A stretch of DNA of 64,000 bases from Parelaphostrongylus tenuis (Eukaryota > Nematoda > Chromadorea > Rhabditida > Metastrongylidae): positions 62,001 to 126,000 of the forward strand of contig JAHQIW010001897.1 in the NCBI GenBank assembly GCA_019055375.1. Direction: 5' to 3'. The stretch's first letter is position 1. Every line of letters starts with the position of its first letter. The position numbers and the translations under genes are program-made. Below, one piece after another: positions 10,839 to 22,639 of the stretch. The notes under the pieces were generated by a model, which was not told the origin of the DNA, ran no database searches, and saw nothing but the letters and a program-made list of their open reading frames with translations.

Positions 10839-10882
10839 GCTCGATACACGTGTTTCGGCCTTGACAGCCTCGTCAGCTGGGC
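10839..10882 (-). ncRNA. Hammerhead ribozyme motif, core intact
   Basis: On the minus strand the core CTGACGA (10,870-10,876) is followed by stem II GGCT/GGCC, GAAA (10,853-10,856) and a CACGTG palindrome as stem III, giving a GTA cleavage triplet. Stem I (GCCCAG against TCGAGC) is weakened by mismatches. All invariant core bases are present. Confidence 0.6.
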
Positions 10883-11358
10883 AGGCCCTTCATCTTTAGC
10901 CAATTCTCTTGCGGTGCTCCAGTCTCCCTACTTGAAGCACGCTACGACAAACGATTTACACATGACGTCAAGTGAAATAAGTCACTGATTAGGCAGGGTT
11001 GTACCCTCGATTTCTTGTGGCTGGTATTTTTGAAATATACCGTTTGTTTCGAGTATTGCCCTAAGACCACGCTCAAATTTCAACATATCTGACAAATATT
11101 ATTTGAGCAGTATGTCATGTAGTCTGTTATAGGCTCAAATAGTGAATTTGAGATATATTGAAATTTGAGTGTGGTTTTGAGAAAACAGTCCAAACAAACG
11201 GTATAGTATTTCGACAATAGCAGCCACCAGCAGTCGAGTGTACAACACTTCCGATCTGGTAATTGTTTTACGTGACGGCACGTATAAATCGTTTGTCGTC
11301 GCCTACTCTGAGTAAGGTGAGTGGAGCACCGAGAGGATTGGTTGAAGACGAAAGGCCT

Positions 11359-11404
11359 GCCCGACTGACAAGGCTGTCAAGGCCGAAACACGTGTGACGG
11401 GTTG
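11359..11404 (+). ncRNA. Hammerhead ribozyme motif, inactivated
   Basis: The same ribozyme in the right arm. The core reads CTGACAA (11,365-11,371), so the invariant G8 is lost, and the cleavage-site base is G (11,396), which is not permitted. Stem II and GAAA (11,385-11,388) are kept. Confidence 0.55.
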
Positions 11405-11454
11405 TACAAGAGCCCATGACAGCCACATGGCATGCTGGCTCAAATAATAATTAG

Positions 11455-14400
11455 CGACAGTTGATACAGATGATGGCTTTTCTCGACCAAAAATTGGTAT
11501 CATTTCCCTGGTGGTTAAGTCATTTCTTGAGTATAAATGGTATGAGAAAACGCTCTGTACAACAATATAAATATCGAGAAGGGAGGCGAGACGTATATGA
11601 CTTAGTTCACAATCGTCTTTTATCTGATCATTTTCACAGCTTTTTATTTTATGATATTTAGGAGAAACTCTATGAGTGGAGCGCAAATATTATGGCAAAG
11701 CGAGTGACGTATTGGAATCCGATTGGAGAGGGCATGAACAGGTGAATGATTTTTTACAGCCGTACGCCATACAATTGACAATCAGTCACTCTGAAAAAGC
11801 GCAACATTGAGGAATCATTATATAGATGCCGAGTGATACATCGTTGATATCGATTCCCTATAATAGTAGAGGTGAGCCGAATAGCATGTGCTTCTGATGT
11901 GATTTCGAGAATGCCGGAACATATTTCTCTCACTAGCGGTACTATACCACGCCTCATAGAGGCTGAAAACATTCTGCCACATTGTGTCAAGAATGTATTT
12001 CCATTTATGCGAGATTAAAATAATGGATAATGTATACTTTGCACATCAAAATTGTAGTCTGTAATATTGTGTAAGATCGAGAGTGGTATCAAAGTACGCC
12101 CTCAACCCTGCCGTTTATTTTGAAATCCTGGAAATCTTCCGTAGTGCCTCGAACGTTTTACGTGCTAACCTCTAGGGTTCTATAAGAATTTGGTGGCTCC
12201 TTTTTCAAAGTATAGTCGCTTTTACTTCGAAATTTGAAGTCTCCTACGAGCCTAGTGCCATATTTTATTTATACTCTTATCGTCTGAGTGTTCTTTTGTT
12301 CCTACAGAGTGATCTATTCGTTCTCTTAATATATTGTTCGCTGCTTGTTTTACAGAAGTCAGATACACTATACTTGAAGATATGCAATCACCATCATTAC
12401 CGTTAGAGCAAATTTTTCAGTTTTGCGTTGTGCGTAGACGGTTATACAAATTGTAACATCAGTGTGCACAACCTCTAAGTTTTTATAGATAGATTTGAAC
12501 AAACCATAATTGAAGACCGAATTACCAGACTGTTGCACGCGATGTGGTCCGATCTCAGATATCTTATAAGTTTTAGAAAGTTCAACAGTGGATGTTTTTT
12601 ATAAAATGGCTCTTTGCCTAGTGCTTGATTCAGGTGTCAAATGAAAACGAAAAGGAATTAGTCCAATAATCAAATGTGGTTGTGGGATGCGTCTTTTGAA
12701 GAGAGCGGAAATGTTGAGACCATCGTATCTGAAGTATAACAGATACCAACCATTGCGCTAGCTTGCGTAACGGCAGCACATAATATTCTTGTCATACAGA
12801 GTGTTACGAATTAGCTGTCTTCTTATAGAATTCGCTCAGTTAATGACTTTTGTTAGCCTTTTTCTCTTGTGGCAAAGTTTTGCAGTTGTGCTTAAATTGC
12901 TAGAATTGAATTGCAGGAAAAAAAGATCTTCTTTTTGCCACATGTATCATTTTAGGACGTGAGAGAGCAGCAAAAAGAGCCCTGAAATTGAATTGGCAGA
13001 GAGCTATCTCCAGTGGTTGCTTTGAGGGAAGCTCGCCGAAATGATGCTCTTTTAGGACGGTTTCACATAATTAGTAAGGTTTTCAAGCAATAGAGGTACT
13101 GCGGAAAACCCTAAGAGATCAGCTATGCATAACCACTTGTGCTATCATCTGTTCTCGGCTCAAAATTGAGCATCATGTCATATTGGTAAAGATTGAAATT
13201 CTACAAGTTTGTGTGCTGTGTATTTGATCGCTTCTATAGCGTGCAGGGAACGATACATTGACAAGACGGCTAGACGGATCTAGTTCAGTATGAAGTGAGA
13301 TTTAGTCGATAAAATTGAAATTGAACCAATTCATTTGATAGGTGTGCATAAGAGGGGAAAATTTTAAAGCAGAACGAAATTCAGCCACAAGGAGACGAGT
13401 CGCTTGTTCAAACTCGTGGTCTGACACAATGTCTGAGAGTGCTAATTTAACGGCAGATCAGCTTCCCATGCGATTTTTGTACGGTTATCAAACATGAAAG
13501 AATCAGTGAAAGGCTGATAGAAAACAATAAGAAACAGTGAGGTTTGAAGAAACAGGTTTGCTCCCAATGCAGTGTGAGAGGACGAAGTCTTAAGAAACGT
13601 CTATTTGATGAATATATACTATAGTGGAAACATCGTGTTTGCTTATCAGAGGAACCGAATCACAAAATAGACTGCTCTATAACACGAACTGTCCTTTTTT
13701 AAAGATGTTTGCGCCGATTTAAAAAAGCTAATGTTTTGTTAATCTTACCTTCTTTAGAACCGCTAAAGTGTATGGGGAAGGTAACGGGTGTGATGTTACC
13801 TACTATAAATAGTCGCAATAATAGCAATGTTAACAATAATAACATGTTACACTCATTCATAGTGTGTGACAACTCTTCGATGGCCTCCCTTCTATTAGTA
13901 ATTTAGCGACTTTGAGTAAGATAAGTTCGCAAAAACATTAGCCATCGTTTTTTGAGAAGACACCACTATGGCTCATGTTTCATAAAAAAATGACAGTTCG
14001 TGTTATGGTTTGGTTTTTGTTGCCAAGATATAGTGAGATTAGACAACTGATTTGATACAACTTTCTACAGATTAGTATCCGAAATATCCATAAGCTTCAA
14101 TTTCTTTTCAAAATTGAATTCAAAGTTTTTAATCTTACACTATATTGACTCGAAATAAGGTCACGTAGTCAGGTATGGCACAGTGTTTTTTGAAAAATCT
14201 TCTCATCTAGATTTTGATTAATCTTCAATTTTTTTTTGTTTGGGAAAGCATTTGCTTATCTTTTTAGTGCACTTTTTTCAGATTAAAAGTAATTACTGAT
14301 ATTCCAGTAATTTTCATCATGCTTTCACGCGATCCTTATTCGTCTGAACTCCAGTGCATGAGGTTTGGAAATATTCTTGATATGTGGGACCTTTTGCTGT

Positions 14401-14830
14401 GTTAGTAATCGACATTTGGTGACTAAACCATAACTTGTACGATCACGGTCGGAACCATGATTAAATATGTTTCTGAGAACGCACTAGCTTCAATCTTTTC
14501 GATGCACATAATTCTCGTATTGCTAGTGTGCGGCAAATTTTACTTTCTAATCATACAACGGGCTTTCCACTTTTCACCTCGTTTGATTATTATAATTTCA
14601 GCATGCAGTTATCATTAAATAAGAAAGTCGAGCTGCCGATGTCCAAAATACCGTTGGCGAAAAGTGGAGAAAACAAAAGCAAGCAGTCAATCTCAAATGA
14701 GTGTTCGCAGCCAAGCAGAAATACTGAAGAAGCTGAAGCAGCTGAGCGTTCCTAAGTGCTTGGGTAGCTAGATTGGTTGTCATGGTTGTTGTGTCGCATG
14801 TCGTTTTAATTTCAATGATTAAAGTAGAGT
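11455..14830. other. Gene-poor stretch, nothing firmly recognised
   Basis: 3.4 kb without a recognised gene or repeat. A minus frame at 11,754-11,990 and plus frames following acceptors at 14,282 (FIMLSRDPYSSELQCMRFG) and 14,602 (MQLSLNKKVELPMSKI) are protein-like in composition. None can be matched to a family or linked into a gene. Confidence 0.35.
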
Positions 14831-14831
14831 A

Positions 14832-15030
14832 AAGGATTATGTTCTTGACGTCAATCAATTTCTAAAGATGCGCTATGCATTCGTTTTCGATCTATAGCTT
14901 TGTGTATGTGACTGGAAGCGTATCTGACCTCTACAATGACTTGCGGTGGCCTACCCTATGCATCAAGTCAGTGCTGGTTATCCTCCCGCACAGGTCTGGC
15001 TTTGGTGCTGCGCCTCACTGATAGTGTCAC
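14832..15030 (-). repeat. SINE-B copy, head missing
   Basis: Matches the minus-strand family: GGATTATGTTCTTGACGTCA, GATGCGCTATGCATTCG, ACAATGACTTGCGGTGGCCT, CAAGTCAGTGCTGGTTATCC, TCCCGCACAGGTCTGG. The tRNA-like head is replaced by unrelated sequence. Confidence 0.72.
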
Positions 15031-15591
15031 GGGGTCGGTTATACAATAGTGTCGCTACGGTATTGTCTCAAGCTGTTTGATATTTGTTCCAAGACATTAT
15101 CGTTTTGGGCGTTGACAAAGTTGTGTTAGAGGAATGCACGACGAAGATTGACAGTTATTCACTCTTTTCCTGTTAGCAGCCACGATTTTGCTACCACATA
15201 ATTGCTGCCGTTTTTGTGAATTTGCATTATTCAAACTCAGAAAGGTCAATACTGAGAATCAAGCTACTCAGCTAAGCACTTTGTTGACTATAACATAAAA
15301 ATTTAGTGCATGGATCTTAATTCACATAACAAACAGCTTCTTTCGAACCATCACCTTCCTGTTCTTTGGAAGTTCGCGTAATACGACATAAGAAACGGCG
15401 TCTAGTTCTTCAACACGCTCAGTTTACATGGAAAACTATTCCTATGTTTGGCCTTTCCATGCATAATTTGATGATCATCGAAAAGTGAAAAGTACCGAAG
15501 GGAAATGAGTTTGAATCGATTCATATCAACCATCGTATAGCAGCCGTTTGAGTTAATATCGCTTGACGTCAGCCTAGCTGTGTCAAGCATA

Positions 15592-15804
15592 AGGCTAAAG
15601 TTAAGTTCTCGGCATTGATCAATCCTTTTAGGATGCGCCGTGCATTTGTCACCAGTTTTGAACTTCGTTTGAGGTGATTGAATGCTGGTACCAATTTACC
15701 TATCGCGGAGAGAGGGATTGCTTGGTGAGGCATAAGCTTAAGATCCAATCGTTGACTTCGTGTGCGACGCACAGCGTCTCTAACGACTGCGCCACATGCG
15801 CTCT
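15592..15804 (-). repeat. SINE-B copy with internal deletion
   Basis: Tail side TTCTCGGCATTGATCAATCC and GGATGCGCCGTGCATTTG, then a jump from GAATGCTGGTACC to the head side GAGAGAGGGATTGCTTGGTG and TCTCTAACGACTGCGCCACA. The 100-bp middle of the family is missing. Confidence 0.75.
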
Positions 15805-15805
15805 T

Positions 15806-16855
15806 ATGTCAAGCGAACTGCATCAGTTATACTTCTTCTTAAACAAATGCTTAGATGATACGCAACCGTAGTTCAATACTCGGGAATCAACATTCCATAG
15901 AGCTCGGACTGTTCTTTTAAGCTGATGCGAGGTAATAATTAGCTCTCATGTGGTCAGATGATCAGGATTTTGGTGAATTCACTTCTTCAAACTTTGAGTA
16001 TATTTTTTGTGACTCTGTCTGCGTAGTATTGTGAACAATCTTTTAGAGTGTGGTCACCTACTTATAATGCACGTTCTTTTCCACCGAGTCCTTTTTTGAT
16101 GATCTGTTGGCCCTGGCTTTAAAAAATAAGGTACATCGTCATCGCATACGCTAGATTTCATAAAAATCGTTCGTCGGAACTTGACCAGATGCTGTTATCA
16201 AAAAAATCGACGAGGAATTCAAGAACGGAAAATATCACGTTTTCCACTCCGAGCCAAACGCACTAGGCACACAATCGTACACAAATACCATGAAGTGCCA
16301 GAATATTTTAAGAAATCTGAATCTTTTCTACCGAATAAAGAAAAGATTACTAATAAATAACAAAAACCGCGCCACCTAAATGGTAGTCAGTATCGCTGCA
16401 AGTAGCGCGATTTGCGAAAGCGTAATTTTCGTTATTTATCTGAGATTTTTTCCTTATTTCCAAGAAATTTTTTAATTTCCGATAATGGAATTGACGAAGA
16501 AACTTTATTGAGTCGCTCTATAGATCGAAAACTTGTACTGTTGAATGGCTACTAATGGTTTTGCCAAAAGCCGTCCACACACGCTAACCGAGTGAACAAA
16601 GCAAACGTGTGTGAGACATAATTTCATTTTCGCTATTACACATCCACAGAAGACCTTCTCAGAAATCGAGCACAGTATTGAAAACATCAAGATTCAAAAA
16701 ACCAACAGTAATATAGTGTCTGGAAAAAAACTTTCCAGAGAAAGGATGTATAAATTTTCATAGCACGAAAGTGAACCATGACGTCCTAAATGTGTTAATA
16801 GAGGGACGGTGAGATCTGAGACGGGTTCTTCATACTTTTGTTGATACAAAGATAC
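15806..16855. other. No recognisable gene
   Basis: AT-rich. A short hairpin TCTGGAAA/TTTCCAGA sits near 16,718-16,740. Nothing else is supported. Confidence 0.4.
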
Positions 16856-16859
16856 CCTT

Positions 16860-17335
16860 TGTCCTACTTAGAACAAAGTCTGCTGTGGATTCTCCATGCG
16901 GTTTAAGTGTTCCCACTCAGTATGTAAGAATTCTTCGTAAGTTGTACAGAAATTTCAAGTTCAAGGTGTCTTCATTCTGCAACGATATCAACATCAACCC
17001 AAAGAGAAAGGTTAGATAGGGCTATGCCGTCTTGCCAAAATCATTTATTGCCACCCTTCAGATTGTCGGGCAAACGTATAAATAGGGCTACATGAGAGTG
17101 AGCATTGGTCGTCGGCAATCACACCATCTTCGTCTTGCTGATACATCCTTCTTATAATATCAAGCATCAGCCAAACCCAGTGAATGCTGGCCGACGTAGA
17201 GAACGTTTGTTGAAAGTTTGCTACCCAGAGTAAATTCTAAGAAACTAATGTTCATGAGGAGCAGACTGACTTCATAGACCCCATATACGCCCAAAGGAAT
17301 AGTGTTGCCGAGTTTATTATGCCGGTATAAGTGAA
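16860..17335 (+). mobile_element. RTE LINE fragment (lineage 1)
   Basis: The plus strand reads VPTQYVRILRKLYRNFKFKV (about 16,910-16,970), then a degraded RQGD block (KRKVR-GYAVLPKSFIATLQ). SHHLRLADTSF near 17,120-17,150 replaces the catalytic LRFADDIVLI, and VNSKKLMFMRS follows (about 17,230-17,270). The FADD box is mutated and stops are frequent. Only the palm region remains. Confidence 0.8.
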
Positions 17336-17487
17336 AATGTCAACTTGATGAACATTATGAATAACATGGTGATGATTATCTCAGCTAATTGCAGCACACT
17401 TTTGTACTGATCTAGCGACAGCATTATTCGCTGCAATGTTAAAGCAGTGTAGTGTAAAAGAACCTCAACGATTCAGTCATATCATTC

Positions 17488-18114
17488 GTTTGGAGTGTTT
17501 TCTTAAGAGAACAACTCAAATCTCAATATTGTCAAGGAATCATTTTTGAGCCACGCATGTCATGTGATGTGTTAAAGATGGTTGACTTATGGAGCAGGAT
17601 ACACGTGTTTCGATCTTACGACCGCGTCAATCGGGCAGTTATCCATACTCGTCTTTTGCTAATCTCTGTCCATTCCATTTGCGCCTTCCCCACACCAAGA
17701 CTTAGCGACGACAAACGTTTCACATTCTATGTCCAGTGAAATTATCACCGAAGACAGAGTGGTGTACACTTGATTGCTCTTGGCTAATATATTTAGTACA
17801 TCATATCATCCGTTTCGTGTGCGTGAATAAAACACTCAAAACGAATGATATGATGTATTAAATATATTAGCCAAGAGCATGCAAGTGTACACCACTCTGT
17901 GTTCGGTGATAATTTCACTGGACCTAGAATGTGAAACGTTTATAGTCGCAATGTCTTGGTGTGGGGAAGGCGCAAATGGAATGGACAGAGATTAGCAAAA
18001 GACGAGTATGGATAACTGCCCGATTGACGCGGTCGTAAGATCGAAACACGTGTATCCTGCTCTATACGTCAACCATCTTTAACACATCACATGACATGCG
18101 TGGTTCAAAAATGG
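17488..18114. mobile_element. Hammerhead family 1 foldback, near-identical arms
   Basis: Arms 17,541-17,815 and 17,840-18,113 are almost perfect complements. Examples are TTTGAGCCACGCATGTCATG against CATGACATGCGTGGTTCAAA, and the central ATATCATCCGTTTCGTGTG against CAAAACGAATGATATGATG. The left flank (17,488-17,540) carries GGAGTGTTTTCTTAAGAGAA and TCAAATCTCAATATTG, the start of a further unit, so a head-to-tail junction precedes the foldback. No protein is encoded. Confidence 0.78.
18019..18060 (+). ncRNA. Hammerhead motif, core mutated
   Basis: TTGACGC replaces CTGACGA (C3 and A9 changed). Stem II GGTC-GTAA-GATC, GAAA (18,043-18,046) and the CACGTG stem III remain. The left arm carries the same mutated version on the minus strand (about 17,590-17,640). 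Confidence 0.5.
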
Positions 18115-18387
18115 TTCTTTGGTTCAGTCATATGTAGGGATAGCTCGTGTCCACATCTTTCACTTAGCTCTAGGCTTATCTAATATCCACTTTTCTATAA
18201 ATACATTGGTTCGGGCAGATAAGACAATTTATTAGAAAAAATTGAAAGGGTCCTACGTGATGTAGTAGATATCCATTACTTGTGTTTTATCACATCTTTT
18301 GATAGAAACCCGCTGCATCAGCAGTGACTTCCTATTTTGTGTCATTCATTGATTTTTGATTGATTCTGCACTATCTTTCGTACTTGT

Positions 18388-18555
18388 AATACAGTACGCC
18401 TAATGATCTACGCTGATAATTTCACGATCGGTGAGCTGCTGGGGCCTAATTCTGAACTAAAATGTCTCATTCAACTGATTTGCTGTGTGGTTCGGCGTGT
18501 GACAATTGATGTTGTGAATAATTATGCAGTGGATTTGCAGAATTCTGGCCTACAT
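18388..18555 (+). CDS. Unrecognised exon-like frame
   Basis: After an acceptor-like TTGTAATACAG (ending 18,393) an open frame reads FTIGELLGPNSELKCLIQLI, then VRRVTIDVVNNYAVDLQ up to a CAG near 18,540. The frame then continues to a stop at 18,604. Hydrophobic and polar residues alternate as in a helical repeat protein. No family identified and no neighbouring exon found, so a lone pseudo-exon is possible. Confidence 0.3.
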
Positions 18556-18609
18556 TCTGCACAAGATTTTGTGAATGAAATAGAAACTAGATTTATTTTA
18601 ATTTAGCCT

Positions 18610-19085
18610 CTTACAGCAATGTTTTGCTCTTTTATTTGTTTTTCTGTTCGATTTCTTTCGTTACAACACCATGTATAACTCAAGAATGATAACAGCTCGT
18701 AAAAATGAGTTAGCTTTTTCCCACAAATCTACATAGCGTAGTGTCAATTTTCCAGCAAGGTGCTCTTCAACGACTCATCATAGTGGTAGTGGCAAGTTAG
18801 TTATGCAGTGGCAAATTATCCATTGATAACTGCAAATAAAAACTTTTATGATGTTGACTTGAGAGCGCTCTAACAAGGTTTAAAAATTCTTGGAAACAAT
18901 AAGTTCCTCAGAGATCACCAGACTAGTTTTGTTACTGAAACACTGAAGATTCCATTGACGATGTCAGTGGTCAGACAGCTCGTAAGAAGTGGTCAAATTA
19001 CGGGTTCTACGTGGTCTTTATCAAACTGAATGAGAGCAGAGAGCCCGACTTATGTGATGAAGACTGGATTATGCTGTGTATCTGA
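18610..19085. other. No recognisable gene
   Basis: AT-rich spacer before the TIR-B element. Nothing supported. Confidence 0.35.
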
Positions 19086-19087
19086 GA

Positions 19088-19745
19088 TGCGATTGCTTTC
19101 TGTTAGATGACGACAAACAAAGAAACGGCCCCTAACACTGGACAAGAATCTTCCATAAGAGTATTGGTGATCATTCGGAGCTTCAATTTTTGTCTACTGT
19201 GCTGTGTGGTTGTTTTTTAGGAACACCGTTTCATAACACTGTAAAATTCAAAATAAAATTATGCTTGACATCGATCTCACAATTTCTATTACTTAAGCTG
19301 GAAGCACGATAAACATATCAAAGTATATGGAAAACCTCGTAGCATCAGAGTCATACATTTTATCCGAAGATTCCTTGAAACGGAGTAAATCCCTAATTGA
19401 ATGATAAAAATCGCACATCACAACTGACACATCAATGTATTTCAAAAATCGATATTGAGCCATTGCTTCGAATCTACGGCCACCGGACACCCCGATCGTG
19501 AAAATTTACGCTGTCGAATTAATACTAATAGTCTAAAGGAAGAGCTTTATGCTGTGAGAAATACGCGTGTGCGAATCGCAAATGTTTACCTTTCGTCGAA
19601 GCCCTATAAAAAAAATTTATTTGAAAAGCAGTTAGGTAGCGCAGTAGCTAAAGATTTTAGCCTTCGTATGATTACTGAAAGTGCAATAGAAAATCTTTAT
19701 GAAGCAAAAGAGATCGCTTCTTCATCTGTCGCCGTTTGACAGAAA
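19088..19745. mobile_element. TIR-B element with inverted arms
   Basis: The left end TTCTGTTAGATGACGACAAA pairs with the right end TCGCCGTTTGACAGAAA. Inward, the left has GGACAAGAATCTTCCATAAG and GTGATCATTCGGAGCTTC; the right has ATTTTAGCCTTCGTATGATT and CTTTATGAAGC as complements. About 200 bp of non-coding interior separates the arms. The open frame at 19,455-19,739 lies inside the arm and is not a gene. Confidence 0.65.
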
Positions 19746-19747
19746 GG

Positions 19748-20400
19748 AAGTGAAACACTAGAACATCTCACAAACTTAAATACATGCATTCATCTCGAAC
19801 CGTTTGTCGTATCAAATTCCTCATAAGTGCAAAACAACTGGAAGCAGCCGAATAGTCATTCCGTTATGGAAGAGAAAACTGGTCCTCTTGTGAAAAGTAT
19901 TTCAGCATAAACTGTCAATGATTGAACTTTCGCTTTGAAACCATTGTAACTCCTTACACCGTCTTATATTGAAGACTTTCACCTTGCTTGGTCATCCGCC
20001 ATCTCGATGCCATACCTCAACGTCAAAAGCTCGGCATCATGAACTTGCTATCCGCCAACTTTTACCTTCATTGTAGGGCACCGGAAAACAGCTTTGGTGG
20101 CTATTGTGGCTTTATCGTACTCGTTTTTCTATAATATGATAGGAGATGGAAAAGAAGGATCTCTATTTTTGCATTTCGGTTGTAACAAAATTTTGTAAAA
20201 ATTCTTCTGTAAACTAGGCTCACTCATTTATCAACATTGGATGATAGAGTTGCAATTGTTTTGACTTTGTCAAATGCTCTGTAATAGTTCACAAAAGTAA
20301 AGATTAGGGGCACATGTTATTTTTGACAGACTTCTGTCACCCTGGACACGGTTTGGATGAGGTCTATGAAAAGAAAACACTCTGTTGAAATTCTGCCTCA
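19748..20400. other. No recognisable gene
   Basis: No exon or repeat family recognised. Confidence 0.35.
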
Positions 20401-20665
20401 TCAGCTCGTTGTGCTACGTTTACTTATTTACTTACTTGGATGACCCACCTTCGCAAATTGTGCGGGCCGCAGCACATTTCCGATTCGTCTCTTCTGGTGA
20501 CTGTCGTCCATGGTGATATTTTGATTTGAGTATGACGGCAAGTGCTAGTTTCGCACCGTGTCTATATCGGCAGCTGCAAGTACAGCTGGTTAATTCTTCT
20601 AACAAACACGTCCGCCCAGCGTGTGCATGGTCGTCCTCGAGGTCGGGTGTGACCACGCGGAGTCT
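20400..20665 (-). mobile_element. RTE LINE 3' end fragment (lineage 2)
   Basis: The minus frame reads SRTTMHTLGGRVC, the counterpart of RP-TRW-DVF, then QKRRIGNVLRPAQFAKVGHP. This parallels the C-terminal end RR-CVG-CTAREDGQSKYPS seen near 23.6 and 38.7 kb. Orientation is opposite to the LINE that follows. Confidence 0.55.
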
Positions 20666-20819
20666 ACTCTAAAGTTCGTTTTGTTTATTCGTCGTTTAAT
20701 TTTCTCACTAACAACCAGCTCCTAACAGGCCTGCTTATATAGCAAGAAAGAGATTTAAAGTAAAAAAAAAGTGAGAAAGGAAGATAGGAAGAAAAACAAA
20801 AGGAATTTGAGTTTATATC

Positions 20820-22383
20820 ATTAGTCTTCTCTTGTGAAGATACAGTTGTCGACAACATCGACGAAGAGTGCGACTGACTCTTTGAATATCTTTACCTCAG
20901 CACTATGAAAGCCGAGAGCTCGAAGGTCACGAAGAGGCGCTGTCACCGTAGGCACTCGAGCTGATACGTCAACTTGGAGTCGCACGAGCCACATGCAACC
21001 GAAAATCCATTGCCGATCTTAAAAAACGCTGCAGAAAAGCGATAAGAGAAATTCTCAAAGAGAGATGAGCAGCAGTCATGGCAGAAGCTGTAGAAGCTGG
21101 AAGAGCATTCGCAAAATCCATGGAATCTTCGCCAGTTATGAGACCAAGATGACTGCACTCCGATGCCCTCACGGTGCACTTACAGCTTCCAGAATGGCAA
21201 TGGAGAAAATCATTCACATTTACTACTCAGCTCTTTTCACTAGCAATGTTTTCTTATCATCATATAAATTGAAAGAGGATGAATATGTCTTTCCGCCAGT
21301 CTACCCTTTCGAAATCCGACATGTTATATCGTCGGTGAAGAGCAGAATATCACCCGGTCCAGACAGGATTAGACCAGAGCACCTGAAGGACCTGCCGCCA
21401 GTTCTCATCAACACCGTGGCTCGGCTCTTCACTCGCTACCTGTTAGAACGCATGGTCCACAATCAATGGAATACCCGCAAGACCGTATTGTTGTTTAAAA
21501 GGGAGAACTTCACGACATAGGCAATTATCGCCTAATCTGCTTGCTGTTCATTGTCTATAAACTCCTCACACAAGTCATCCTGAACAGGATTGACAGAGCA
21601 CGGGACGAAGGACAGCCATGCGAACAAGCAGGGTTCCGAAAGCGATTTCGTACCATGGACCACATGCACACGATCACAAGACTTATTGAAGTTCTACGAA
21701 AGTACAAATAACCACTCTGTCTCACTTTCTTCGATCTGAAGAAAGCCTATGATTCAGTGAACACAGAAGCGGTTGTAGAAGCTCTGGATAGCTAGGGCGG
21801 CCCTACTGCGTACAAAATGATCCTTCGTGTTCTATAAAGATTTCACGGTTAAAATATCCCCAATCTATAACAATATTACCATTGACGTAAGAAGAGAGGT
21901 TTGGCAAGACGATACAATTTCGCTAAAATTATTCACTGCCACCCTCCAAAATCTCATGCGAACATTAGAGTGGAACGATATTTGAGTGAAAATTGGCGTT
22001 CGACAATTGAACCATCTTCGCTTTGCTGATGATATTGTCCTCATAACACTAGCATCAGCAAAGCAGAACGAATATTGACCGTTTTTGACAACGCCTGTGG
22101 AAAGATTGACCTTCAACTAGATCTAACGAAAACGATGTCTATAAGGAACGGATGGACTTTGAATGCCCCATTCACTCTTAATAGAACGAAAATCTCCGAA
22201 CTCCATACGTCTATCTAGGTCGTGAAATCAACATGATGAACGACATAGATTCGGAGTTGAGCAGGAAGAAGCGATCGACATGGGAACCTTCAAGAGCAAC
22301 AGAGATGTACTGGAGAGGACGAAGGACATCCGACTCCGTGCCCATCTTCTCGACTCGACAATCATCTTTGCCTCAACGTATGC
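20820..22383 (+). mobile_element. RTE LINE, reverse transcriptase half (lineage 1)
   Basis: N-terminal linker YETKMTALRCPHGALTASRM (21,138), FPPVYPFEIRHVISSVKSRI (about 21,290), the RT entry ISPGPDRIRPEHLKDLPPVL, then with a frame change ENFTT-AII and CLTFFDLKKAYDSVNTEAV (about 21,720-21,775). FTATLQNLMRTLEWNDI follows, then LNHLRFADDIVLI (about 22,008-22,045) with the catalytic FADD retained. It ends at IRLRAHLLDSTIIFASTYA (22,326-22,383), where a second LINE begins. The apurinic endonuclease is absent; about six frame breaks. Confidence 0.88.
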
Positions 22384-22615
22384 GGCTCTTTTCCTTCTAA
22401 AGATAACATGTCATAAGCTGTGAGAAGTACATGCAGTTTGTTATGTCCACATCTATGAAAGTCGGCGGTGAAAGCACCAGGCTTTAAAAATATGCTTCTC
22501 TTCGTGATTTCTAACGTAACTCGATCTTCATAGAGTTGAATATCACTTACACTTTCTTCTACTGGGGTTTTTGGGCTCGAAACTAACATGAGCGGAAGAG
22601 AATGCAGACAGGATC
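22384..22615 (-). mobile_element. RTE LINE (lineage 2), inverted 5' part
   Basis: The minus frame (22,362-22,589) contains ITKRSIFLKPGAFTADFHRC, then GHNKLHVLLTAY and LSLEGKEP. This is the lineage-2 RT entry (K--GPD-F-ADFLRAGG-KLH-LL-AH----L-KE-IP). It is inverted relative to the 3' part that follows directly. Confidence 0.7.
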
Positions 22616-22639
22616 TGTTGAATACGCAGTCGCAACGCG

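Larger units (their letters stand above)
10791..11453. mobile_element. Hammerhead family 1 foldback element
   Basis: A long inverted repeat. The left arm (10,793-11,095) starts TTATTTGAGCTAGCATGTCA. The right arm (about 11,140-11,451) ends with its complement TGGCATGCTGGCTCAAATAA. The arms share the unit body (ACAAACGATTTA, TGTAC-CTCGA) and each carries a hammerhead motif near its outer end, minus strand on the left and plus on the right. The tail motif TTATTTGAGC recurs as a direct repeat at 11,099, 306 bp after 10,793, marking a head-to-tail junction. No protein is encoded. It could be a retrozyme-like element or an orphan Penelope terminal repeat. Confidence 0.72.
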
